From an uncultured Pseudomonadota bacterium (GTDB taxonomy: Bacteria; Myxococcota_A; UBA796; CAJQPC01), in contig CAJXRZ010000050.1 of the NCBI GenBank assembly GCA_913060515.1, forward strand, positions 1-41,999: DNA of 41,999 nucleotides. The letters are read 5' to 3'. How positions within the stretch are numbered: the stretch's first letter is position 1; every line of letters starts with the position of its first letter. A model generated the notes under the pieces. The model was not told the DNA's origin, ran no database searches, and saw only the letters and a list, made by a program, of their open reading frames with translations. Positions 8,228 through 15,362 of this stretch are shown here, in pieces. A program made the position numbers and the translations under genes.

Positions 8228-8268
8228 TAGTCAGGTTGACTTGACTAATATAGTCAGGTAGACTTGAC
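8228..8268. promoter_or_regulatory. twin MarR operator candidates
   Basis: Two near-identical elements, TAGTCAGGTTGACTTGACTA at 8228 and TAGTCAGGTAGACTTGAC at 8251, start 23 bp apart (about two helical turns). Each is an imperfect palindrome with TAGTCA/TGACTA-type ends. They fill the 67-bp gap between the divergent DUF4336 and MarR genes, and the second abuts the MarR start codon. Autorepression and control of the divergent unit are inferred. Confidence 0.65.
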
Positions 8269-8270
8269 CA

Positions 8271-8723
8271 ATGAAAAAGACAGACGACCCACAGCTCTCC
8301 TCCTCTCTTGCTCAGAGCTTCGGGCAGGTGCTGATCAAGAGCGCACGGCTCTACAATGAGTCAGCCATTGCCCAGCTTAAAGAGCATGTTTCAGGTATTC
8401 GTACCGCGCATACTCTGCTCTTTCCCTACGTGCCGCTGCAGGGAATCCGTCTGACGGTGCTCGCCAAGAAGGTGGGCGTTAGCAAGCAGGCTGTGGCGCA
8501 GCTTGTGGACGAGCTGGTTCAGATGGGGGCCTTTGTGAAGGTCCCGGATCCCAGCGATGGGCGTGCCCGTTTGATTCGATGGTCGGATGCCGAGCAGATC
8601 CACTCCGGTTTGGCCGCTTTGGAGCGGGTCCAAGGGCCGCTGGTGGAGGCGTTGGGGGCCGAACGCATGGCGAGACTTCGAGGGGATCTGACCGACGTGC
8701 TGCGGGTACTTGAGGGCCTGTAG
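8271..8723 (+). CDS. MarR-family transcriptional regulator
   Basis: 150-residue winged-helix regulator, the usual MarR size. The wHTH core is visible as GIRLTVLAKKVGVSKQAVAQ, LVDELVQMGAFVKVPDPSDGRARLI (recognition helix then the beta-wing with the D-x-R-x-R motif). Flanking N- and C-terminal helices form the dimer interface. The ATG at 8271 directly follows the second palindrome with no clear Shine-Dalgarno sequence, so a very short or leaderless transcript is possible. Divergence from the DUF4336-GST run suggests it controls that run; the effector is unknown. Confidence 0.9.
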   Translation: MKKTDDPQLSSSLAQSFGQVLIKSARLYNESAIAQLKEHVSGIRTAHTLLFPYVPLQGIRLTVLAKKVGVSKQAVAQLVDELVQMGAFVKVPDPSDGRARLIRWSDAEQIHSGLAALERVQGPLVEALGAERMARLRGDLTDVLRVLEGL

Positions 8724-8790
8724 GGTTGGTGAAGGGTCACGGACCGGGGCTGGGGCTCTACCTTTAAGGGGCCTTCAACGGAGCGTTTCG

Positions 8791-9847
8791 ATGTCCCCCT
8801 AGTTCTCCCCCTCTCTCTGCTTCTCGCATGTGGTGAAGAAGATCCAAACGAAACCAACACCGGTGATGACACCGCTGTGGATGACACGGGCTCCGATGAC
8901 ACCGGCACGGATGACACAGGAGAGGAGAGCTTCGCGCCTCCCGAGCTGAGCGTGCCCTCGATGGCCGTCGTGGTGATGACCTCTGCCTCAATCGAGCTGC
9001 CCTTCACGGTGGTGCATGAGGCGCTGGAGGGCTTGAGCTTCCGCATCCAGACAGCGGCGGGGGGCTCCTGGTCCCCACCGTCACCAGCTACGACGGTGGA
9101 CCCTACGCCACGCACATCAGCCGCTACGCCGATGGGGGATGGACCCACGAACAGATCGGCTACACCATCGACGGACGCCTCTCAGCCAAGCAGGCCGTTG
9201 AGACCGACGGTGGCCAGCTCTATGTGGCCGGAACGGCCCGGGGCAATGTGGAGTTGGATGGGGGCGGTGGCTCGCACAGCCTCTCGGACATCGACTTCTT
9301 GGACGTGTTCATCGTGGCCAGGACCTCGAGTCTGGGCCACCAAGACGTCTGGTTCTTCGGCAACGATGAGAGCACCGAGAGCCTGGCTGGCGTGGACTCC
9401 ATCGGCGAGGACCTTGTGTTCGCCGGCACCACCGACGGCACGGTGGGTGCAGCCAACCTGGGCGGCAGCGATGCCTACGTGAGCCGCATGGGCACCGACG
9501 GCAGCTTGCTCTGGACCGCACAGATGGGCACCTCGGGCACCGATGTCGGTACCGCCCTGGTGCATGCCTACGGCGTGGTCTACGTGGCTGGACGCATCGA
9601 GAGTCGCGGCGTGGTCTGGGCCCTGGATGCCCAGGACGGAACGGTGCTCTGGGAGAGCATCATTGGCGCCGAGGACAACAACTCGAACATCGGTGGCATC
9701 CGCATGGACGGCGTGGACCTGCTGATCTCTGGAAACTCCAACCGAGATCTGCTCAGCAACTTGGATGTCGCTGAAAACACGGGTAGCCCGGCCTTCTTTG
9801 CTTGGATGAGCACGGTGGATGGCAGCTTGTATGAGCCCCTCAAGTAG
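8791..9847 (+). pseudogene. frameshifted SBBP-like beta-propeller lipoprotein
   Basis: One protein is recognisable across three frames. The ATG at 8791 (GGAG seven bases upstream) would give M-S-P-L-V-L-P-L-S-L-L-L-A-C-G, a lipoprotein signal, if the C5 run at 8795-8799 had one more C; as written it stops after three codons. The lipobox, a DDTG-rich linker and the first domain continue in a second frame to the G6 run at 9059-9064. There the coding shifts again into the frame that ends at 9847. The last part has the SBBP pattern DAYVSRMGTDGSLLW... GTDVGTALV... VVYVAGR. Both breaks lie in homopolymers, so sequencing error, decay or phase variation are all possible. If intact it would be an outer-membrane or surface propeller of about 350 residues. 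Confidence 0.7.
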
Positions 9848-9854
9848 GCCTTAC

Positions 9855-10610
9855 TTAATCCAGCTTCTTGGCCAGCATCCTGGTGGTCGCATTCGGCGTG
9901 GTCAGGTGGTGACTAAAGAGCTTCCCCTTGGCCTCCAAGGAGAAGGCCCCCAGAGGAGAGGCCACGCTCTGGCAGGCCTCAGCGCTCTCCAGCTGCCGGA
10001 GCTCGGCATGGTGACCTCGGGCGCGCAGGTCTTCCACCAGATTCGGCGCCCAGTGCTGGTTGAAGGGACACTGAGGGCTCACCGAGGCCACAAAGTGCTC
10101 TTGCACCCCTGGAGCGTGAACCGCGTCGGAGAAGCGCGGTGGGGCGGCATCTTGACGCAAGGCTTTGCCAAAGAGCAGCCACTCTTCGGCTTGGTCGTAG
10201 ACCTCAAAACCCAAGTGTTTTAGGAACTTGGGGTCGGACATAAAGGGCCGTTTGGTCCTCGCTGCGGCGATGATCAGGCCGGCTTTGCCCTGTCCGGCGG
10301 CGTCTTGCAGCGCGTAGTCCACCAGGGCGCGTCCGTGGCCGTGGCCGTGGAACTTTCCCGAGACCCAGAGGCAGTGAACCACCAGCCAATTCGGGGCGAG
10401 AATGGGCCGCCAAGAGTGCTCCGCGGGCATGTATTCAATGAAGACTTTGCCACGTACATCCAGCTTTCTGAAGATCAGGCCTTCTTTGAAACGCTCGCGC
10501 AGCCAGTCCTTCTTTGCCTGAACGCCGCCGGTGTGTTTTTTGTCCCCCAGAGCGCAGCACAGATGGTGTTCGGCCAGGTCCTCTGGACCCAGATTGATGA
10601 AGTGTTGCAT
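9855..10610 (-). CDS. GNAT acetyltransferase with YoaP-like C-terminal domain
   Basis: 251 residues, cytosolic. The N-terminal part (to about 150) carries a GNAT fold with an acetyl-CoA loop-like GKFHGHGHGRALVDYAL and later KFLKHLGFEVYDQAEEWLLF. The C-terminal part (about 170-251) resembles the YoaP domain found after GNAT folds: VSPQCPFNQHWAPNLVEDL... LGAFSLEAKGKLFSHHLTT, with a thioredoxin-like C-P-F segment. The ATG at 10610 has GGAGG five bases upstream. It is convergent with the broken lipoprotein and divergent from the second DUF4336 gene. The acetyl acceptor is unknown. Confidence 0.8.
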   Translation of the reverse strand: MQHFINLGPEDLAEHHLCCALGDKKHTGGVQAKKDWLRERFKEGLIFRKLDVRGKVFIEYMPAEHSWRPILAPNWLVVHCLWVSGKFHGHGHGRALVDYALQDAAGQGKAGLIIAAARTKRPFMSDPKFLKHLGFEVYDQAEEWLLFGKALRQDAAPPRFSDAVHAPGVQEHFVASVSPQCPFNQHWAPNLVEDLRARGHHAELRQLESAEACQSVASPLGAFSLEAKGKLFSHHLTTPNATTRMLAKKLD

Positions 10611-10668
10611 CTTGGCCTCCCGGGGCTAGCCTATGGCCCTGAGCGCTCCGTGGATCATGATGTAGGTC

Positions 10669-11337
10669 ATGAATGCAGAACTCCCCATCCGTCAGCTCGC
10701 CGAAGGCCTTCACGTTCTGGAGCGGCCCCAGAGTTTTCTAGGCTTGGAGCTGGGCGCACGCATGAGCATTCTTCAGCTTGAAGGTGGGCTGCTCGTGCAC
10801 TCGCCGGTCGGCGTGGATCCCGCTCTACTCCGGCATCTGGGCACCCTTCGCTGGGCGCTGGCGCCCAACCTCTTTCATCACCTGTACTTGGGAAGCTGGA
10901 TGGAGGCAGGTGCCGCCGGCCTCGCCCCTCCGGGCCTCGCCAAGAAGCGTCCGGAGCTAGAGCTGGCCCAGCTCGTCGACAAGCCCTGTGAGCCCTTCGG
11001 CCCCGAGGTCAGGCTGATCCCCTTGAAGTGCTTCGCGATGACCCAAGAGATCGCGCTGCTGCATCGTCCCTCTCGAAGCTTGATCCTCACGGATCTGCTC
11101 TTCAACCTCTCCGAAGAGCTGCCCTTCACGACGCGGGCTGCCTTTGCTTGTCTCTGCGCCTATCCGGGCTGCAAGACCTCGCTGCTGGAGCGCGTAGGAA
11201 TGGACCGGGGGGTGGCACGAGAGGAGATCGCAGCGCTGCTGGAGCTGGACTTTGACCGGCTGATCATGTCCCACGGGGATGTGGTGGAGACGGGTGGGAA
11301 AGAGGCGCTGGAGAAGGCCTTTTCCTGGTTGTACTAG
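10669..11337 (+). CDS. DUF4336-family protein, copy 2
   Basis: 222 residues, a clear paralogue of the gene at 7529-8203. Shared segments in the same order are ARMSILQL...GGLLVHSP, LGTLRWALAPNLFHHLY, APPGLAKKRPEL, LILTDLLFNL and a C-terminal DRLIMSHGDVVETGGKEAL. The middle is diverged, so this is not a recent duplication. It lies 3 kb from copy 1, on the opposite strand, separated by unrelated genes. It has a weak ribosome-binding site (GTAGG very close to the ATG). The classical metallo-beta-lactamase zinc motif is missing here too. Enzymatic role unknown. Confidence 0.82.
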   Translation: MNAELPIRQLAEGLHVLERPQSFLGLELGARMSILQLEGGLLVHSPVGVDPALLRHLGTLRWALAPNLFHHLYLGSWMEAGAAGLAPPGLAKKRPELELAQLVDKPCEPFGPEVRLIPLKCFAMTQEIALLHRPSRSLILTDLLFNLSEELPFTTRAAFACLCAYPGCKTSLLERVGMDRGVAREEIAALLELDFDRLIMSHGDVVETGGKEALEKAFSWLY

Positions 11338-11344
11338 CGCGGGC

Positions 11345-11878
11345 TCAGCTCCACGACGCTGCGAGCGCCAGAGCGTTCAGGACGGAGGCGAGCAGCCAGA
11401 AGGGAGCGAACACCATGCCCACATGCTTGCCGTGCCGCGAGATGCGGGGGTGACGGCCCAGGAAGGAGAGGCCGGCGTGGTTTGCATTCACCAGTGTGAA
11501 GAGGACCGACATCACCCCGAGCAGTACATGCAGCGCCGCCCGTTCGTCCACCGGGAGGCCGAGCCCGTAGACCACCCCTGCGACCACCGCCAGAAAGGCG
11601 ATGGCCCCCTGACGCTGCTCGAAGAGCATCAAAAAGATGTAGTCGTCTGCCGCGGCGTCTTTCCCCTCAGGGCCGGCAGCCCGAGCGGCATCCAGCATGG
11701 TGAGCTGCTCCTCGTAGGTCATCGCTTTGGCGGCGCTGGGCACCCCTGGGCCAAAGAAGGGGAGGACGACGTTGATCACCCATCGAGAGAGCATCGGGGA
11801 GACCAGCTCGGCGCCGTGGACAAGGCCGGGAGCCAGACAGATGAGAAGTCCAAAGGTGGAGAGCAGTGTGTCCGTCAT
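11345..11878 (-). CDS. hypothetical inner-membrane protein
   Basis: 177 residues with about four hydrophobic segments: near residues 5-25, then after a soluble Ala/Asp/Glu-rich loop of about 50 residues three more (about AIAFLAVVAGVVYGLGL, LHVLLGVMSVLFTLVNA and GMVFAPFWLLASVLNALAL). No known family is recognised. It is divergent from the XRE regulator, with the operator repeats between the two starts, which makes it a plausible regulatory target. Confidence 0.7.
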   Translation of the reverse strand: MTDTLLSTFGLLICLAPGLVHGAELVSPMLSRWVINVVLPFFGPGVPSAAKAMTYEEQLTMLDAARAAGPEGKDAAADDYIFLMLFEQRQGAIAFLAVVAGVVYGLGLPVDERAALHVLLGVMSVLFTLVNANHAGLSFLGRHPRISRHGKHVGMVFAPFWLLASVLNALALAASWS

Positions 11879-11927
11879 GGGGTCACCTGGAGAGAGGGTG
11901 GGTGTGGCCTTTGGTGTACCCTTAGAT

Positions 11928-11958
11928 AGGGAATGCCTTCCATTCCCTTAGAGGGAAT
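11928..11958. promoter_or_regulatory. three-half-site operator upstream of XRE regulator
   Basis: Three AGGGAAT half-sites alternate in orientation: AGGGAATG (11928-11935), CATTCCCT (11941-11948) and AGGGAATA (11952-11959). The second pair forms the 17-bp perfect palindrome ATTCCCTTAGAGGGAAT; the first pair has 8-bp arms around 5 bp. The last half-site contains the Shine-Dalgarno region of the GTG start at 11963. Confidence 0.65.
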
Positions 11959-11962
11959 ATTC

Positions 11963-12736
11963 GTGACTTTCTCAGAGCCATTTGGGTCAAGGCTTCGTTC
12001 GGTGCGTGGTGAGCTGGGACTGACCCAGGAAGCGGCGGCCCACGCCATCGGCACGACCCAGCGACACCTCTCCTTCTTGGAGACGGGTCGCTCGGCGCCA
12101 ACGCGGAAGATGCTTGGCCGGTTGGTCTCTGCGCTGCAGCTCTCGGCAGCGCAGCGGGTCTCCCTCTTTGAGGCCTCTGGGTTTCGCAGCCCCTACCCGA
12201 CGCGCACCCTGGACGACGCGGAGGTCCAGGCCACCTTGGACCTGATGGAGGCTCAGGTGCTCGGGCACTGGCCCTTCCCAGCCTTCGTCGTGGACCGCGA
12301 CTGGAACTTCCTGCGCGCCAACGGACCCGGTGAGCGCATGATCCAAGCCTTTGGTGGCGTGCCGAACATGCACGCTCTGTTCTTGTCCCCAGAGTTCCGC
12401 GCCATGGTGACGAACTGGGAGCAGGCCAGCGGTAGCTTTTACACCCGCATTCAAAGTGTCGCCAAGCGCTCGCCTTTGGTGCGTGCCGCTCTGGACGCAG
12501 CTGTCGACGAGGGTCGTTTTGACCATGTCGCGCAGGTGTTGGGTGGGCCGGAGGACGTGCCCGTGCACATCCCCATCGATGTGCAGCTGCCAGACGGCGC
12601 GCAGATGCGCTTTACCTCGCTGCATGGCCGCTGGGTCTCGGTCCACGACGCTCTGGCCGAGCAGTTTGAGGTGGAGCTGCTGGTCCCCCTGGACCGCGCC
12701 TCGGAGGGCGTGGTGTCCTCTAGCTTCGGCGTTTGA
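11963..12736 (+). CDS. XRE-family regulator with MmyB-like ligand-binding domain
   Basis: 257-residue regulator. An N-terminal Cro/CI-type helix-turn-helix (LRSVRGELGLTQEAAAHAIG, TTQRHLSFLETGRSAPTRKM) is followed by a PAS-like MmyB/MLTR ligand-binding domain (FPAFVVDRDWNFLRANGPGE, typical of the family, then a long C-terminal part). Start: the GTG at 11963 has GAGGG seven bases upstream. The in-frame ATG at 11933 lies inside the operator repeat and would add ten residues unlike the family. Self-repression and control of the divergent membrane-protein gene are inferred from the repeats. The TetR gene follows 72 bp downstream with its own palindrome. Confidence 0.88.
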   Translation: MTFSEPFGSRLRSVRGELGLTQEAAAHAIGTTQRHLSFLETGRSAPTRKMLGRLVSALQLSAAQRVSLFEASGFRSPYPTRTLDDAEVQATLDLMEAQVLGHWPFPAFVVDRDWNFLRANGPGERMIQAFGGVPNMHALFLSPEFRAMVTNWEQASGSFYTRIQSVAKRSPLVRAALDAAVDEGRFDHVAQVLGGPEDVPVHIPIDVQLPDGAQMRFTSLHGRWVSVHDALAEQFEVELLVPLDRASEGVVSSSFGV

Positions 12737-12775
12737 ACGATCGGCCTTGACCCCGGTCCCTACGGCGGGTACATC

Positions 12776-12797
12776 AAAGCGAGTAAGCACCCGCTTT
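12776..12797. promoter_or_regulatory. candidate operator of the downstream TetR gene
   Basis: 22-bp interrupted palindrome: AAAGCG-N-GT, 4 bp, AC-N-CGCTTT, with eight of nine positions per arm symmetric. It ends 11 bp before the TetR GTG start. It could also act as a weak terminator hairpin for the XRE gene, but no T-tract follows. Confidence 0.45.
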
Positions 12798-12808
12798 TAG
12801 GATTCCCT

Positions 12809-13414
12809 GTGGCCCGACACTATGAAGACAGTGAGACGCGGCGACGCCAAGTCGCCCAGGCGGCCCTGCAGACCATCGCTGAAGAAGGGGTAGCACAGTT
12901 CACCACGCGGGCCGTGGCCAAGCGGGTGGGCATCAGCGAGGGCACGCTCTTTCGCCACTTCGGGAACAAGCAGGAGGTTGCCCTCGAGGCGATGGCTTTG
13001 CTGGAGATTGAGATCGACGAGGGTCTGGTGGAGACCGGGGTTCCGATGGCGGACCTGGAGGCCTTCTTTCGTCACCGCACGGCCCTGGTAGGGGCCGATG
13101 GCTCGGTGGGTCGTCTGATCTTCTCCGACACCCTGGTTCACCTGGCGGGGGAGGAAGGCCGCGTGACCCTGGACCGCTGGCGCAACAAGAGCGTGGGCTA
13201 TCTGAGCGTCCGTTTGAAGGCCTTGCACCAGGCCAATGCGCTGAATCCTGCTCTGGACGTGGTCGGCGCCAACACCCTCTTCCAGGGGGTGTTGCTCACC
13301 TTTGCCATGCAGGCCGCCTTGGGTCGAGGTGGCTCAAAGAAAGAGCTGCAGAAACGCATCGATTGGGGCTGGACCACCCTCGTGGCCGCCATCTTCCAGG
13401 CTGATCCAGCCTGA
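12809..13414 (+). CDS. TetR-family transcriptional regulator
   Basis: 201 residues. The N-terminal TetR helix-turn-helix is textbook: RRRQVAQAALQTIAEEGVAQ, FTTRAVAKRVGISEGTLFRHF, GNKQEVALEAM. The C-terminal part is an all-helical effector domain (residues about 60-200). Start is a GTG at 12809; no strong Shine-Dalgarno is seen, but the palindrome at 12776-12797 places the promoter close by. It is convergent with the quinone-oxidoreductase gene on its right, so it probably regulates itself and perhaps that gene from its far promoter; this cannot be proven from sequence. Confidence 0.9.
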   Translation: MARHYEDSETRRRQVAQAALQTIAEEGVAQFTTRAVAKRVGISEGTLFRHFGNKQEVALEAMALLEIEIDEGLVETGVPMADLEAFFRHRTALVGADGSVGRLIFSDTLVHLAGEEGRVTLDRWRNKSVGYLSVRLKALHQANALNPALDVVGANTLFQGVLLTFAMQAALGRGGSKKELQKRIDWGWTTLVAAIFQADPA

Positions 13415-13495
13415 ACCGCCAAGGCATTGGCCTCGAAACACCTGTTCTGACCGTCCATCGGGTCTCGTGGCTCGAGGTGGGTCCGAGTTTGATGC

Positions 13496-14467
13496 TCAAG
13501 CTGCCAGGATCGGCAGCACCATGACCTCGCCTTTGGGGCGCTGCTCGGCCAGTGCGTGGGCCGCGCTGATCTCCAGCAGCGGGTAGGCCTGGGCCATCAC
13601 GGGACGGATCCGTCCCTCCGACATCCACGTGGCCAGACGCTCGAGCTGCTCGCGGTCTCCGAGCGCCACGCCGAACTTGGCGCTTGGGCCGCTGCCCATG
13701 GAGGTCCAGGCCACATGGGCCAGGACGGCTAGGCTGATGTAGAGGGTCAGGTAGCGGCCCTTTGGGCTCAACACTTCTTTGCAGTCTCCGAAACCCGAGA
13801 CATCGGCCAGGTCAAAGACCACATCGAAGCGTTCCGATTGCTTGCGGAAGTCCTCGTTGTAGTCCAGGACCGCGTCGGCTCCAAGCTCTTGGACCAGCTC
13901 AAAGTCTTTGGGGCTGCAGACCGCAGTGACCTTGGCCCCCAAGAGCTTGGCCACTTGAATGGCGTAGCGCCCCACGCCGCCTGCTGCGCCCAAGAGCAGC
14001 ACGGACTCGCCGGGCTGCACCTCGGCCAAGGTCTGCAAGAAGTACATGGCTGTGATGGCGCCGTAGGGCACTGCGGCGGCCTGTGCGTAGTCGAAGCCTT
14101 TGGGGAGCGTGGCCATCGTGCTGTCTTCGGGCCGCACCAGCAGCTCGGCGTAGGCGCCGTGATCGGCGCTGCCAAAGACCTGGTCGCCCGCGCTGTAGCG
14201 GGAGACCTTGCTGCCTACGGCGACCACCTCACCGGCGAACATCGTGCCTTGGATGGGGTTTCTGGGACGCAGCACGCCCATCATCAGGCGGCCCACCGCG
14301 GCCGATGCACCTGGGAAGTCGGCTGCCCTGACCCGCCGGTCTCCGGCGGTCACTGGAGAGGCGTGAACCTGAACCAACACCTCGTTCTCACCCACGATGG
14401 GGTCGGGCACCTGGGTGACTTGAAGGACAGCAGCAGGACCGTATTGTGGGGTGATGGCAGCACGCAT
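13496..14467 (-). CDS. zinc-independent MDR oxidoreductase, quinone-reductase-like
   Basis: 323-residue NAD(P)H-dependent reductase of the medium-chain family. The GroES-like N-terminal domain contains GENEVLVQVHASPVTAGD and GTMFAGEVVAVGSKVSRYSAGDQVFG. The Rossmann domain shows LLLGAAGGVGRYAIQVAKLLGAKVTAV (nucleotide-binding loop) and LGADAVLDYNEDF. The structural-zinc Cys cluster of alcohol dehydrogenases is missing, which fits the quinone oxidoreductase / zeta-crystallin branch. The ATG at 14467 has GGAG seven bases upstream; a longer frame upstream has no family similarity. It is divergent from bioY, with ATGCG-type inverted elements between. Its substrate is probably a quinone or enone. 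Confidence 0.9.
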   Translation of the reverse strand: MRAAITPQYGPAAVLQVTQVPDPIVGENEVLVQVHASPVTAGDRRVRAADFPGASAAVGRLMMGVLRPRNPIQGTMFAGEVVAVGSKVSRYSAGDQVFGSADHGAYAELLVRPEDSTMATLPKGFDYAQAAAVPYGAITAMYFLQTLAEVQPGESVLLLGAAGGVGRYAIQVAKLLGAKVTAVCSPKDFELVQELGADAVLDYNEDFRKQSERFDVVFDLADVSGFGDCKEVLSPKGRYLTLYISLAVLAHVAWTSMGSGPSAKFGVALGDREQLERLATWMSEGRIRPVMAQAYPLLEISAAHALAEQRPKGEVMVLPILAA

Positions 14468-14505
14468 GGGAGAACTCCGTTGGGTTGGGGACCCTCCTGA
14501 AGTAG

Positions 14506-14566
14506 CTATGCGCAGACCGGCAGGGCAGTGTCCAAATCTGCATTCTTGCCATACGTAAACGCATAG
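14506..14566. promoter_or_regulatory. inverted CTATGCG/CGCATAG elements in divergent promoter
   Basis: CTATGCG (14506-14512) is repeated inverted as CGCATAG (14560-14566). The second copy is part of the imperfect palindrome ATACGTAAACGCAT (14551-14564). They lie between the divergent reductase and bioY genes. A regulator-binding role is a guess from position and symmetry only; they do not look like a known BirA or BioR site. Confidence 0.3.
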
Positions 14567-14633
14567 ATTGGGCTCGTTCGTGCAAATGCTGGATTCCGAA
14601 AACGACGCTTGCCAGGGTGTACAGTGCGCCTCC

Positions 14634-15158
14634 ATGAAGCTCCCGACTCTCCTGATCTGGCTCTCCCCCTTCTTGGGGGCCCTCGGAATCTCTCTCGGCG
14701 CCCAGGCCACCGTACCCATGCTGCCGGTACCCATGAGCCTTCAGACCTTGGCGGTGCTCCTGCTTGGGTACCTGGCGCCCCCGCGCATGGCGCTGCTGGG
14801 TGGTCTGCTCTACTTGGCGGCGGTGCTCACTGGGCTGCCTGTCTTGGCCGAGGGCAAGTCCAGCGGCGGTCTCGCTTTCTTCTCTGAGCCCTCTGCTGGA
14901 TACGTCTTGGCCTTTGTGCCGGCGGCTCTTCTGACGGCCTGGATGAACACCCGCGGCTTCGCTTGGGGTTTGGCCGCTGGTTTTGTGGCCCACGCGCTCA
15001 TTTTGGCCGTGGGCTTGGCTGTGCTCTCGCTGCACATCGGTCTGGCCGATGCCTGGAAGTACGGGGTCTGGCCCTTTCTGCCCGGTGCCGTGGTCAAGTC
15101 GCTTGGAGCTTGGGGCTTGGCGATGGGGATTGGGCGGATCTGGCAGGCGGCTGGCTGA
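14634..15158 (+). CDS. bioY: biotin transporter BioY (S component)
   Basis: Integral membrane substrate-binding protein for biotin uptake, 174 residues, six predicted membrane segments. The BioY family signature is present near the N-terminus (AQATVPMLPVPMSLQTLAVLLLG). A second conserved stretch is PRMALLGGLLYLAAVLTGLPVL, then SAGYVLAFVPAALLTAW. No EcfA/EcfT ATPase or BioMN gene is adjacent, so it works alone (as shown for some BioY proteins) or with a shared module encoded elsewhere. The ATG at 14634 begins directly before the first hydrophobic segment; the frame extends upstream but those residues are unlike the family. Confidence 0.92.
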   Translation: MKLPTLLIWLSPFLGALGISLGAQATVPMLPVPMSLQTLAVLLLGYLAPPRMALLGGLLYLAAVLTGLPVLAEGKSSGGLAFFSEPSAGYVLAFVPAALLTAWMNTRGFAWGLAAGFVAHALILAVGLAVLSLHIGLADAWKYGVWPFLPGAVVKSLGAWGLAMGIGRIWQAAG

Positions 15159-15362
15159 GTCGCTCAGCGCACCAGAGGCCAGCTCAGGTCAGCCTTCCGA
15201 GCGCTGTTTCTTTCCACAGTCTATGTGTTTGAAAAGGAAGAGTTCTTTGTAGCAAAGCGCCATGCGGTGGCTGAAGTTTCGGCCGGTTTTTCCGGTGGCT
15301 TTTGGAAGAGCCTCCTCCCCTCTGGTGTAGTTCGGGTCTCCTTACATGAGGACCAATCTCGA

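Noticed and set aside
13431-13477. CCTCGA/TCGAGG inverted repeat between the TetR and reductase genes as a terminator
   Set aside because: Six pairs around a 35-base loop with no T-tract; likely chance.
15286-15310. Terminator hairpin (GCCGG, T5, CCGGTGGC) before the lipoprotein gene at 15363
   Set aside because: Only four reliable base pairs; too weak to list.
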